64,000 bases of DNA, taken from assembly GCF_003123685.1 (NCBI RefSeq), contig NZ_QCYJ01000130.1, positions 496,001 to 560,000 of the forward strand, in the 5' to 3' direction. Positions 43,008 through 51,845 of the stretch are shown piece after piece. The notes beneath the pieces are model-generated. The model saw nothing but the letters and a program-made list of their open reading frames with translations. It was not told where the DNA came from and did no database searches. Made by a program: the position numbers and the translations under genes. The DNA is from Nocardia aurea (GTDB taxonomy: Bacteria > Actinomycetota > Actinomycetes > Mycobacteriales > Mycobacteriaceae). How positions within the stretch are numbered: position 1 is the stretch's first letter; every line of letters starts with the position of its first letter.

Positions 43008-44723
43008 TCATGGCAGTAACTCCAAAGGGATATCGATATGCCGGGAGCGCAGCCATTCGCCGAGCCCCTTCGCCTGCGGGTCGAAACGGGCCTGATAGGC
43101 CACGCCCGCACCGAGCAGACCGGAGATGATGAAATTGACGGCGCGCAGATTGGGCAGCGCGTGCCGGGTGACGGTGAGCGAACGCGTTTCGGGCAGAAGC
43201 TCTTTCAGCCGCTCGACGGTCAGCGCGTGTGCCAGCCAGCGCCACTGTTCGTCGGTGCGCACCCAGACGCCGACATTCGCGTCACCGCCCTTGTCGCCGC
43301 TGCGCGCCAACGCGATGGCGCCGAGCGGAACGCGACGGAACTCCTTCGCCGGCAACGGTTCCGGCAGCTCGGGGGTTTCCACGTCCTGGAGCGCACGGGT
43401 CTGCTCGGACGCCGTGATCTGCACGCGACTGCCATCGGGCAGCACCGCGATATGGGGCACCTCGGCGGCGTCCACATAGCCGGGCCGGTACACGCCGTAC
43501 GGCGCGCCGTTTCCCGGCACGCTCGTGAAACTGCATCCCGGATAGCTGGCGAGCGCGAGTTCCACCGCGACGCCGGAGAAGGCGCGGCCGACCTTGTTCG
43601 GGTCGGGATCGCGGACCACGCAGCGCAACAGCGCGCTGGCCTGCTCCTCGGTCTCGGCGTCCGGACGGTCCAACCTGGCGAGCGTCCACTCCAATTCGGC
43701 GGGTCGCTCGGGCAGCCAGGATTCCAGCTGTCGTCGCGCCAGTGCCGCTTTCGCCTCGATGTCGAGGCCGGTCAGGATGAATTCCATCTCGTTGCGGAAG
43801 CCGCCGAGGGTATTGAGCGAGACCTTCAGCCGCGGCGGCGGCGCCTCGCCGATGACACCGCTGATCAGCACCCTATCCGTCCCCACCGGGGCGAGTTCGA
43901 CGGTGTCGAGCCGCGCGGTGACATCGGGGCCCGCGTAGCGCGCGCCCTGGATCTCGTACATCAGCTGCGCCGCGACGGTGTCGACGGTGACCGCGCCGCC
44001 GGTGCCGTCGTGTTTGGTGACGACACTGCTTCCGTCCCGGCGGATCTCGGCGATCGGGAAACCCGGGCGACCGAGATCGGCGAGTTCGGTGAAGAAGGCG
44101 AAATTGCCGCCGGTGGCCTGGGTGCCGCATTCGATGACGTGTCCGGCCACCACCGCGCCCGCGAGCGCGTCGTAATCGGTTCGGCCCCAGCCGAAATGCG
44201 CCGCGGCCGGTCCGACGACGACGGAGGCGTCGGTGACCCGGCCGGTGACCACGATATCCGCGCCCGACTCCAGACATGTCGCGATACCCCACGCGCCGAG
44301 GTAGGCGTTGGCCGTCAGCGGTGCGCCGAGGCCGAGTTCGTCGGTGCGCCCGAGCAGATCGTCACCTTCGACGTAGGCGATCCGCGCGTCGAACCCGAGA
44401 TCGGCGACCACCTTGCGCAGTTTCTCCGCCAGCCCGGCCGGATTCAGACCGCCCGCGTTGGTGACGATGCGTACCCCGCGTTCCAGCGCGAGCCCCAGGC
44501 AATCCTTGATCTGGGTGACGAAGGTTTTGGCATAGCCGAGGCCGGGATCCTTCATCCGGTCCCGGCCCAGGATCAGCATGGTGAGTTCGGCGAGGTAATC
44601 GCCGGTGAGCACGTCGAGCTGCCCACCTTCGAGCATCTCCCGCATCGCACCGAGCCGATCACCGTAGAAACCGGAACAGTTGCCGATTCGGATCACATCC
44701 GGATCGGCGGCCAGCATACTCAT
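43008..44723 (-). CDS. AtuA-like protein (DUF1446 with C-terminal AtuA-type domain)
   Basis: A 571-residue soluble protein, first gene of the operon. The N-terminal DUF1446 domain (about 10-450) carries IRIGNCSGFYGDRLGAM, VTNAGGLNPAGLAEKLR, IVVTGRVTDASVVVGPA, and a later FRNEMEFILTGLDIEAKA. The C-terminal domain (about 470-571) reads VPLGAIALARSGDKGGDANVGVWVRT. AtuA is required for acyclic terpene catabolism in Pseudomonas but has no assigned reaction. Its consistent company with carboxylases suggests a role in the same pathway. The ATG at 44723 is used. The homologue by position is Rv0976c. Confidence 0.85.
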   Translation of the reverse strand: MSMLAADPDVIRIGNCSGFYGDRLGAMREMLEGGQLDVLTGDYLAELTMLILGRDRMKDPGLGYAKTFVTQIKDCLGLALERGVRIVTNAGGLNPAGLAEKLRKVVADLGFDARIAYVEGDDLLGRTDELGLGAPLTANAYLGAWGIATCLESGADIVVTGRVTDASVVVGPAAAHFGWGRTDYDALAGAVVAGHVIECGTQATGGNFAFFTELADLGRPGFPIAEIRRDGSSVVTKHDGTGGAVTVDTVAAQLMYEIQGARYAGPDVTARLDTVELAPVGTDRVLISGVIGEAPPPRLKVSLNTLGGFRNEMEFILTGLDIEAKAALARRQLESWLPERPAELEWTLARLDRPDAETEEQASALLRCVVRDPDPNKVGRAFSGVAVELALASYPGCSFTSVPGNGAPYGVYRPGYVDAAEVPHIAVLPDGSRVQITASEQTRALQDVETPELPEPLPAKEFRRVPLGAIALARSGDKGGDANVGVWVRTDEQWRWLAHALTVERLKELLPETRSLTVTRHALPNLRAVNFIISGLLGAGVAYQARFDPQAKGLGEWLRSRHIDIPLELLP

Positions 44724-44829
44724 GAGCTGGAGGCCTCCCTGTGCGGCGAACCGTCCGCACGCGGCCGCATTACCGCGCCGGAGGTGTTCGCGTTCCGATG
44801 ACCAGCATCACATCCGGCACAGAAAAAAT

Positions 44830-44845
44830 CAAGCTTGCGTGCTTG
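44830..44845 (-). promoter_or_regulatory. Candidate TetR operator of the AtuA/carboxylase operon
   Basis: CAAGC-TTGCGT-GCTTG is a 5-bp-arm inverted repeat in an AT-rich island (44821-44855), 107 bp upstream of the first operon gene and immediately before the divergent small membrane protein. Its CAAGC arms resemble sites of TetR proteins that control actinobacterial acyl-CoA operons. The TetR gene at the far end of the operon is the expected partner. Confidence 0.55.
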
Positions 44846-44924
44846 TTAAATGAACCCGCAGTTCAGCGGCACTTTTTCCGGGCCGGTGCAGGTACCGCAC
44901 AGCCGCACGGGCAAGATGGGCGCC

Positions 44925-45080
44925 ATGTCGGGCGAAGTCACCGTGATCCTGTTGCTCGCACTGTCCGGCTTTCTGCTCGGCGGCGCGTACTCGCTGTGGA
45001 AGACCACGCGCCCGCTCGCCATCGCGCTCGCCGTCTGCGGAGCACTCGCGGCGGGCGCGGCGATCGTCTGGTGGCTCTGA
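44925..45080 (+). CDS. Small two-helix membrane protein
   Basis: A 51-residue protein: a first hydrophobic segment (residues 6-22, VTVILLLALSGFLLGGA), a short polar turn with WKTTRP, and a second segment (30-48) ending in VWWL. The ATG at 44925 lies behind GATGGG; another in-frame ATG at 44916 would add three residues. No homologue with known function was recognised. Its stop is 3 bp from the convergent cyclase stop. Coding is supported by the clean two-helix pattern. Confidence 0.6.
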   Translation: MSGEVTVILLLALSGFLLGGAYSLWKTTRPLAIALAVCGALAAGAAIVWWL

Positions 45081-45083
45081 GCC

Positions 45084-46007
45084 TCAGCCGCGCGACAGCC
45101 GGAAGATCCGCAGATCCTCCGGCACGCCGCTCATCGGAGCCGCGAAGAAGCTACGACGATACGGTTTGACCCCCATCCCGAGCTGGGCCAGGGTTTCCGG
45201 CCGCAGCGCGTCCAGGGTCGCCTCCGACAGCATGGTGTGACCGTTGCCGCCCGCCTCCATGACCCGGGCCGCGATGGTGACGTCCACCCCGAGCCAATCG
45301 CCGCCGATCTCGCGCGGTGAACCGGTGTGCAGGCCGACGCGCATCCTCGGCGTATAGCCGCCGACCTCGACCTTCTCCAGATTGCGCTTGGCCTGGATCG
45401 CGGCGCCGACCGCGCGGTCGGGCGAATCGAATACCGCCATCACACCGTCACCCATGCGCTTGACGACGTGACCGCCGCGGTCGGCGATCGGCGGCTCGAT
45501 GGCCTTGGCGACCCCGCGAAGCAGTTCCAACGTCGCCCCGTCACCGGCGGACAGCGACCACTTGGAGAAAGCGACCAGGTCGGTAAACATAACAGTTACT
45601 TCTTCGCTACCTTTTCCGCGACCGACCCTCTCCAACATCGCCTGCCAGATCTGCAACGCGCCGAAGCCGATCTCCCGGGCCGCGCTGGGCGTATCGCCGA
45701 CGATCCGGTCCGCGGCACGAGCCACCGCGCGCGCCCCGCCCGGACCCGAAACCGACAGCGGGTCACCGAAAGCGGGGTCGCCGGGAAGTTGTTCACGCGC
45801 CTTGCGCAGCGCGTCGATCAGATCGGGACGCTGATTCGCCGCGTTCATCAGCGTGGAGAACTGCGCGCGTCGAAAACTTTGCGTCGACCTGCGGGAATTC
45901 GGAATCTCGTCGGCAGGCGTCAAGGGAATCACTACCTCGGGCGCGATCTCGTCGCGCTTCCCCGTCTCCGGCACGGACTCCGCACCGCCGGAAGGTGTCT
46001 CGCTCAC
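45084..46007 (-). CDS. Class III adenylate/guanylate cyclase-like protein
   Basis: A 307-residue protein from the GTG at 46007; no membrane segment is seen. A helical N-terminal region (about 40-145) leads to the catalytic domain: VTVMFTDLVAFSKWS with the first metal Asp, GGHVVKRMGDGVMAVF with the substrate-type Lys and second Asp, and MRVGLHTGSPREIGGDWLGVDVTIAARVMEAG. The transition-state Asn of the V-N-x-A-A-R motif is Thr here (VTIAAR), though the Arg is kept. It probably makes cAMP or is a reduced-activity variant. The start could extend to an upstream ATG. Confidence 0.8.
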   Translation of the reverse strand: MSETPSGGAESVPETGKRDEIAPEVVIPLTPADEIPNSRRSTQSFRRAQFSTLMNAANQRPDLIDALRKAREQLPGDPAFGDPLSVSGPGGARAVARAADRIVGDTPSAAREIGFGALQIWQAMLERVGRGKGSEEVTVMFTDLVAFSKWSLSAGDGATLELLRGVAKAIEPPIADRGGHVVKRMGDGVMAVFDSPDRAVGAAIQAKRNLEKVEVGGYTPRMRVGLHTGSPREIGGDWLGVDVTIAARVMEAGGNGHTMLSEATLDALRPETLAQLGMGVKPYRRSFFAAPMSGVPEDLRIFRLSRG

Positions 46008-46378
46008 GGAGCGAGCGTAGCCCAGCCGACCGTCGGTCGGCCGATTACCGATCATCGCCACCGGACACCTCTCTATCGCACGGAGCGAGCACATCGTTGG
46101 GTCCGCCGATGGATAACGTGAAGGTTGCTGACACGATGCTACAGGCCACCCGACACGCTTAACAGTACCGTCAGTCACAGTTATCAAGGAATTCACGCGC
46201 CGACGACCGTGTGCAGCGAAAAACCGGCCCGGCGCGAAGGAGAAGTTCGCACCGGGCCGGTAGCGCATCGACCACCGGGCAGTGGTGGGCGCTGCGATCG
46301 GAGTCCGGAAACCTCCCGACAAGGTCCGGACCCCGGCACCCGAGTGGCGAGGGAGTGCGACTCGGGTAGTTCCAGGAA
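46008..46378. other. Long non-coding gap holding a terminator
   Basis: 371 bp between the start of the cyclase gene and the end of the convergent-direction ABC permease gene (both minus strand). The region 46219-46260 is a canonical terminator for the ABC operon. The part near 46010-46160 should carry the cyclase promoter; TTGACGGTA-like and AT-richer patches occur but none is clear. No coding frame is convincing. Confidence 0.55.
46219..46260 (-). terminator. Intrinsic terminator of the ABC operon
   Basis: In the minus-strand sense: a 9-bp perfect outer stem (CCGGCCCGG/CCGGGCCGG), one mismatch, a 5-bp inner stem and a 7-base loop, followed by five Ts (46223-46219). It lies about 120 bp beyond the permease stop. 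It is the only hairpin in the window with a proper T-tract. Confidence 0.9.
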
Positions 46379-47194
46379 TCAGGCGTCGCGCTGATTCACC
46401 AAGTAGATGGCCGCGCCGAAGATCAGCGCGACGACGGCCGCGAAGTAGAGCAGGCCACCCCAGGGTCCCCAGTGCCAGGGCAGGGTGTTGTCGGCGGTAC
46501 CGATGAAACGTCCCGCGTTCTGAAAAGGCAGGAACACTTTGATGTTGCGGCCGGTCTCGCCGAACGCGCCGACGATCGGCTCCACCAGCACGGGCCACAC
46601 GATCAACAGTGACAGCGCACCCGCCGACTGCCGGATCAGCGCTCCGACCCCCACCGACAGGAAGACCACGAGCACCACGAAGACCGGCACCGCGTAGAAC
46701 ACCTTGTTGTCACCGTCGGACAGACTGAGGAAACGGCCCGCGTCGTTGCCGATCAGCGCCTTGAAGATGAAGAAACTGACGAAGGTGAGAACCGCGGAAA
46801 GCAATGCCGCGACCACGCCGATCAGTCCCGCTTTGGCGAACAGCACCGACGCCCGGTTGGGCAGCGCGAGAAATGTGGCTTTGATGGTGCCGAAGCGGTA
46901 CTCGCTGGTCACAGCCAGAGCCGCCAGAATCATCACCAGGATGTACCCGAATCCCGGGAATCCGTCGGCGACACCGGTGATACCGAGTCCCGCGATCGCG
47001 TTGTCCGGATACGGATTGGTCGTCGCGGGCTGTTTACCCTCGGCGATATCCTGGTTGAACTGCTCGACACCGAGTTTCAGCACCAGGCTGAAAAGCACCG
47101 CGATCCCGAGTGTCGCCACCACGAACAGCGCCGTGCACCACCACGGCGACCGCGTCGAGGTCAGTTTGATCCGTTCCGCCGCCAATACGCCCAT
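46379..47194 (-). CDS. ABC-2-type exporter permease
   Basis: A 271-residue membrane protein with six hydrophobic segments, the first at residues 18-42. The conserved AVTSEYRFGTIKATFLALPNRASVLFAK is the coupling-helix region of ABC-2 permeases. It overlaps the ATPase gene stop by one base, so the two are translated together. It exports an unknown substrate. The ATG at 47194 follows directly from the overlap. Confidence 0.87.
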   Translation of the reverse strand: MGVLAAERIKLTSTRSPWWCTALFVVATLGIAVLFSLVLKLGVEQFNQDIAEGKQPATTNPYPDNAIAGLGITGVADGFPGFGYILVMILAALAVTSEYRFGTIKATFLALPNRASVLFAKAGLIGVVAALLSAVLTFVSFFIFKALIGNDAGRFLSLSDGDNKVFYAVPVFVVLVVFLSVGVGALIRQSAGALSLLIVWPVLVEPIVGAFGETGRNIKVFLPFQNAGRFIGTADNTLPWHWGPWGGLLYFAAVVALIFGAAIYLVNQRDA

Positions 47195-48138
47195 CAGAGC
47201 GCACCTCCCATCACCTGGTCGACACCCTCACCGTGGTACTGCACCGCACCGCCGGTCATCCGCATGAACGCCTCCTCCAGCGAGGCCCGCTGCGGCGACA
47301 GTTCGAACAGCGTGATGTCGTTCGCCCCCGCCAGTTTGCCCACGTCGTCGCTGCTGACATTCGCCACGATCAGCGCGGGACCTTCCTTGCCCTGGCCGTC
47401 CTCCTTGACCGTCATCCCGTTCGAGGTCAGCAGGCTGCGCAATTGGTCGAGTTGCGGACTGCGCACGCGCACAGCCATTTCCGAGGACCGTTCGATGAAT
47501 TCCTTGGTCGTGGTGTCGGCCATCAACTGACCGCGCCCGATGACGACCAGATGTTCGGCGGTCTGCGCCATCTCCGAGAGCAGATGGCTCGATACCAGTA
47601 CCGTGCGCCCCTCGGCGGCCAGACGCTGCATGAACCGGCGGATCCACAGGATCCCCTCCGGATCGAGGCCGTTCACCGGCTCGTCGAACAGCAGCACCTT
47701 CGGATCACCCAGCAGCGCGCCTGCCAAGCCGAGCCGCTGCGCCATGCCGAGCGAGAATCCGCCCGCGCTCTTGCCCGCCACCTCCGAGAGGCCGACCAGC
47801 CGCAGCACTTCCTCGACCCGGGATTTCGCGATTCCGTTCGAGGCCGCCAGCCACTGGAGATGCGCGCGCGCCGAGCGATTCGGATGCACCCATTTCGCGT
47901 CCAGTAGCGCACCGACCTCGTTCAACGGGTGGTCCAGCTCCCGATACGCCTTGCCATTGATGAGCGCGACCCCCGAGCTGGGCTTGTCCAGCCCGAGAAT
48001 CATTCGCATGGTCGTCGATTTACCGGCGCCGTTCGGTCCCAGAAACCCCGTCACCTGTCCAGGACGGACGGTGAAGGAGAGATCCTGAACCGCGACGGTC
48101 TGCCCGTAATGCTTGGTCAGGCCCCTCAGCTCGATCAT
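47194..48138 (-). CDS. ABC transporter ATPase (exporter type)
   Basis: A 314-residue ATPase. Walker A is LGPNGAGKSTTMRMI, the signature is GFSLGMAQRLGLAGAL (LSGGQ variant, here FSLGMAQ), and Walker B is VLLFDEPVNGLDPEG; a switch His lies in VSSHLLSE. The C-terminal 90 residues are the extra domain common in antibiotic/lipid exporters. The ATG at 48138 is behind a G-rich stretch; an in-frame ATG at 48150 is possible. It powers the neighbouring permease. Confidence 0.9.
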   Translation of the reverse strand: MIELRGLTKHYGQTVAVQDLSFTVRPGQVTGFLGPNGAGKSTTMRMILGLDKPSSGVALINGKAYRELDHPLNEVGALLDAKWVHPNRSARAHLQWLAASNGIAKSRVEEVLRLVGLSEVAGKSAGGFSLGMAQRLGLAGALLGDPKVLLFDEPVNGLDPEGILWIRRFMQRLAAEGRTVLVSSHLLSEMAQTAEHLVVIGRGQLMADTTTKEFIERSSEMAVRVRSPQLDQLRSLLTSNGMTVKEDGQGKEGPALIVANVSSDDVGKLAGANDITLFELSPQRASLEEAFMRMTGGAVQYHGEGVDQVMGGAL

Positions 48139-48260
48139 GCCCCCCAGCATTGCGCATCGCGCCCGCCCGAGCGTCACCAGAAGGTGTTCTCTTGGGTCAT
48201 CCTCAGGGATGAGATCCCGTGGGTATCACCCCGGAGCATTTCCGTCGCTCGGCAGAGCGT

Positions 48261-50873
48261 TCAGAACCAGGATTGGGCTCGGATGGTGTTGGCGAGGTCG
48301 ACGAGGGCGTAGCGGTGGGCGCGGGCGGGGGCGCCGCGGGCGAGGGCGCGCAGGCCGGATTCGGTGCCCTCGCGCAGGTGGCGTTCGGTGAAGGGGGCGC
48401 CGAAGAGGCCGGGTGTGTCGGATTTCGGGGTGTTGCCCGCTTGCAGCCAGGCCAGGGCGGCGCCGAGGACCAGTACTTTCAGCTGGGTCGCGCGGTGTTC
48501 GCCCGCGGGCAGGGATTCGACTCGGGCGGCGGCGATGCGCAGGGTGGATTCGTCCAGATCGGCGATCGGGCCCGCGGTCAGCATCAGCCAGACCGCGGTC
48601 AGGCGGGCGGTGGTGTAGTGCCGCGAGGAGGCGGGGACCTCGTCGAGTGCCGCGACCGCCTCGGGAACGTCGGCGTTGCCAGCGAGCTGGCGGGCGAGGC
48701 CGAAGGCGGCGCTCACCACGGCGCGGTCGGTACGCCATACCGTGTCGTAGAACTTCTCGGCGTAGGCGCGCCACTGTTCGGGATCTTCCGAATCCCATTG
48801 TTGCAGAACCAGTTCTGCGGTGGCCGCGAGCGCGAGTTTGGGTGCTATCTCGCCGGGGAGCACGCGCAGCACCTCGTCGAAGGCCGCGAAGGCGTGTTCG
48901 TAGTTCTGTTCCCGCAACTCGGCCTGGCCGACGTACCAGTCGATGCGCCAATCGGTTTCGGTCAGTCCGCGCAGCAGGTAACGGGCCTCGGCGGTGTCGC
49001 CCAGTTCCAGCCGCGCCTTCGCCTCGGCCAGTGACAATTCCAGATCCAGCGTCTCGGGGGCGTTGTCGGGATCGGCGGCGGCGCGCTCGCGGACCTCCTC
49101 CAGGGCGGACAGCGCCTGTCTCGGATCGGGTTGCACCGCGGCGGCGAGCAACAGGGCGGACGGGTCGGACGGGTCGAGCAGCGGAACAGGCAGCGCGGCG
49201 ACGATATCGCTCGCGTTCATCAGCGCGCTGCGGCCGATGCCGTCGGCATAGGCGTCGGTCTGGGCGATGAGTTCGTCGGTGCCGAAACTTCCACGCTGTG
49301 GACTGAAGACTGTGGACAACTGTGGATGTTCGGCGCCGGTGTCCATCGCGAGGACTTCGCGCAGCACGCCCGCCAATTGCGCGGCCATGGCCCGGGCGGA
49401 GGGGAAGCGCCGATCGGGGTCCGGATCGGTCGCGGTCAGCAGCAATCGATGGAAGAACTCGTAGCGCAGCAGGGCCGGATGCCCGGACGGGTCGGGAATA
49501 TGGTCGGCGTAGCGGCCGTGCTCCATCGGCATGTTCAGGCTGAGCACGGCGAGCATTCGTCCGACCGTGTAGATGTCGGAGGCGACGGTCGGGCCGGTCT
49601 TGCCGATCTCTGGAGCCTGGAAACCTTTGGTGCCGTACAGATTTCCGTAGGCCTCGATGGTCGCGACCGCGCCGAGGTCGATCAGCTTCACCTGATCCTC
49701 GGTCACCATCACGTTATCGGGTTTGAGGTCGTTGTAGGTGAGGCCGATGGAATGCAGATATTCCAGCGCGGGCAGGATTTCCAGCACGTAGGCGATGGCC
49801 TCGGCCACCGGCATCCGATCCGGTTTGCGATAGGTGTCGAGGATCGTGCGCAGCGAGCGTCCGCCGACGTATTCCATCACGATGAAACCGACGGGCGTGC
49901 CGTCCGGGGTCGCGTGTTCGACGAAGTTGTGGATCTTGACGATGCTGGGATGGGCGACCTCGGCGAGGAACTGACGTTCCGCGACCGCGACGGCCTGCGC
50001 CTCGGCGTCCCCCGCGTGCAGCAAGCCTTTGAGGACGACCCAGCGGTCGCTCACATTGCGGTCGATCGCCAGGTAGATCCAGCCGAGACCGCCGTGGGCG
50101 ATACAGCCCTGGACCTCGTACTGTCCCGACACCATATCGCCCGGTCGCAGCGAAGGCCGGAAATCATAAGGGGCTTGGCAGGTTTCGCAGACGCCGACGG
50201 TATTTGCCGGATGGGCGGCCGTGGTGCGTCCCACCGGATTGCCGCAACGCCAGCAGAAACGTTTGCCCTCGGCGACCATGGGATCGGCGAGGACCGCGGC
50301 CAAGGGGTCGGCGGGTGCGACGGCGGGAATCGTCACCAGGCCCGCGCCCAACCTGCGGACCGTCGGGCGCGATCTGGCGGTGCGGACGCTGCGTCCCGAG
50401 GTACGCAGGGCCGCACCGGAATCGGCGGTGGGTACCCCCGCGCCGGAATCGGTGGGAACCGACGGAGGGACGACATCCGGGTCGGTCTCCGACGATCCCT
50501 CCCGTCCTCGCGACGCGGGCGCAGCGGCTCCGAAGACCGCGACGGTCGGTTGTGCGGGGTCGTTCGACGACGCGGCTTCCGACTCCCGGGGCGCGGCGAC
50601 CGTGCCCCGCTCTTGCGCACCGGCCGGTTCCGCACCCGACCTCTGCACCGCCACGGTGGCGTTCGGATCACCCGGCTCGGCCCAGAATCCGAGGTAGAGC
50701 GGTTGCGTCGCTTCCGTCGGATCCGGGAATTGCTGCTCGGCGGGGGTTTCCGGCTCGGGTGTCGAATCCATGTGTCCGGCGACCACGTCGGACCAGCGGA
50801 TGGTCGGAACGGCGTGTTCGGAGTCGTCGCGGCTCTCGCCGGGGTCAGGCAGGTCGGGTCGCTGTTCGCTCAT
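48261..50873 (-). CDS. pknG: Serine/threonine protein kinase PknG
   Basis: About 870 residues, roughly 120 longer than the M. tuberculosis protein at the N-terminus, where sequence is acidic and low-complexity. After a conserved VRRLGAGLVTIP comes the rubredoxin-like zinc site CWRCGNPVG...GVCETCQ, then the kinase domain: GCIAHGGLGWIYLAIDRN, VVLKGLL (ATP Lys), YNDLKPDN (catalytic loop) and LIDLGAV. A TPR domain ends the protein. PknG controls 2-oxoglutarate metabolism by phosphorylating GarA. Start is ATG 50873, with GTG at 50876. It is the last gene of the glnX-glnH-pknG operon. Confidence 0.93.
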   Translation of the reverse strand: MSEQRPDLPDPGESRDDSEHAVPTIRWSDVVAGHMDSTPEPETPAEQQFPDPTEATQPLYLGFWAEPGDPNATVAVQRSGAEPAGAQERGTVAAPRESEAASSNDPAQPTVAVFGAAAPASRGREGSSETDPDVVPPSVPTDSGAGVPTADSGAALRTSGRSVRTARSRPTVRRLGAGLVTIPAVAPADPLAAVLADPMVAEGKRFCWRCGNPVGRTTAAHPANTVGVCETCQAPYDFRPSLRPGDMVSGQYEVQGCIAHGGLGWIYLAIDRNVSDRWVVLKGLLHAGDAEAQAVAVAERQFLAEVAHPSIVKIHNFVEHATPDGTPVGFIVMEYVGGRSLRTILDTYRKPDRMPVAEAIAYVLEILPALEYLHSIGLTYNDLKPDNVMVTEDQVKLIDLGAVATIEAYGNLYGTKGFQAPEIGKTGPTVASDIYTVGRMLAVLSLNMPMEHGRYADHIPDPSGHPALLRYEFFHRLLLTATDPDPDRRFPSARAMAAQLAGVLREVLAMDTGAEHPQLSTVFSPQRGSFGTDELIAQTDAYADGIGRSALMNASDIVAALPVPLLDPSDPSALLLAAAVQPDPRQALSALEEVRERAAADPDNAPETLDLELSLAEAKARLELGDTAEARYLLRGLTETDWRIDWYVGQAELREQNYEHAFAAFDEVLRVLPGEIAPKLALAATAELVLQQWDSEDPEQWRAYAEKFYDTVWRTDRAVVSAAFGLARQLAGNADVPEAVAALDEVPASSRHYTTARLTAVWLMLTAGPIADLDESTLRIAAARVESLPAGEHRATQLKVLVLGAALAWLQAGNTPKSDTPGLFGAPFTERHLREGTESGLRALARGAPARAHRYALVDLANTIRAQSWF

Positions 50874-50879
50874 CACCGT

Positions 50880-51845
50880 TCAGTCCTGATACGCGGGGGC
50901 GGGTGGGCCGGGAACATCGCCGAGGACCGAGAGCCAGCGCCGGTAGAGCCGATCCCAGGTGCCGTCGTTGCGGATCCGTTCCAGTGTGGCGTTCACGAAA
51001 CGCACCAGATCGTCGGCGCCTTTGGGAATTCCGATGCCGTAGGGCTCGGCGCTGAAACTCGCGCCGACCAGTTCGGTGTAGGGGTCCTGGGCCGCGAGGC
51101 CAGCCAGGATCGCGTCGTCGGTGCTGACCGCGTCGACCTGGCGCTGTTGGAGGACGACCAGGCAGTCGGCCCAGGTCGGCACGGTGAGGATGGTGGCGGC
51201 GGGCTGTTCACGGCGGATCCGGTCGAGCGAGGTGGTGCCGCGCACGACGCACACCCGTTTGCCCGCGAGATCGGCGAGGCCGCCGATTCCGGAATTCTTC
51301 ATCGCGAGCACCCGCTGACCGGCTTTCAGGTAGACGGTGGAGAATTCCACGCGCTGACGTCGCTCGCAGGTGATGGTCATGGTCTTGGCGACGATGTCCA
51401 CACTGTGATTCTGCAGGGCGCTCTCGCGTTCGGCCGATCCGAGACTGCGGTACTCGACCAGATCCGGGCTGCCGAGTAGATCGCGGGCGACCTCGCGCGC
51501 GATATCGGCGTCGAAGCCGACGATGGCGCCGGTGAGCGGATCACGGAAGCTGAAGAGGTTACTGCCCGCGTCCAATCCGACGACGAGGCGACCGCGGGCG
51601 CGAATGGCGTCCAGGGTCGCGCCGCGCTCCGAGCCGTTGGGACGCAAACTCGCGGTCGGGTCGGTGCACGGGATATCGGGCGAGGGCGGCAGCGGCATAT
51701 CCGTCAGCACCGGAACGGCGTCGGCGGGCAGCGGGGGTTCGGTGTAGTCGCCGGAGCGGCCGGGCGCGTCGGGTGCGTTACCCGCGCAGCCGCTCAACAG
51801 CGCGGCCACGGCGAGGGCGGCCAGCAGGCCGCGCACCCGGTTCAC
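50880..51845 (-). CDS. glnH: Amino-acid-binding lipoprotein GlnH
   Basis: A 321-residue extracytoplasmic binding protein. The signal ends in the lipobox LSGC with Cys20. The binding fold begins at LDAIRARGRLVVGLDAGSNLFSFRDPLTGAIVGFDADIAREVA and continues to RVCVVRGTTSLDRI and QVDAVSTDDAILAG, the usual ABC-type amino-acid receptor. It is known to bind Asp/Glu-type ligands and pass the signal through GlnX to PknG. The GTG start at 51845 overlaps the preceding stop (GTGA). No permease is adjacent, consistent with a sensing role. Confidence 0.9.
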   Translation of the reverse strand: MNRVRGLLAALAVAALLSGCAGNAPDAPGRSGDYTEPPLPADAVPVLTDMPLPPSPDIPCTDPTASLRPNGSERGATLDAIRARGRLVVGLDAGSNLFSFRDPLTGAIVGFDADIAREVARDLLGSPDLVEYRSLGSAERESALQNHSVDIVAKTMTITCERRQRVEFSTVYLKAGQRVLAMKNSGIGGLADLAGKRVCVVRGTTSLDRIRREQPAATILTVPTWADCLVVLQQRQVDAVSTDDAILAGLAAQDPYTELVGASFSAEPYGIGIPKGADDLVRFVNATLERIRNDGTWDRLYRRWLSVLGDVPGPPAPAYQD

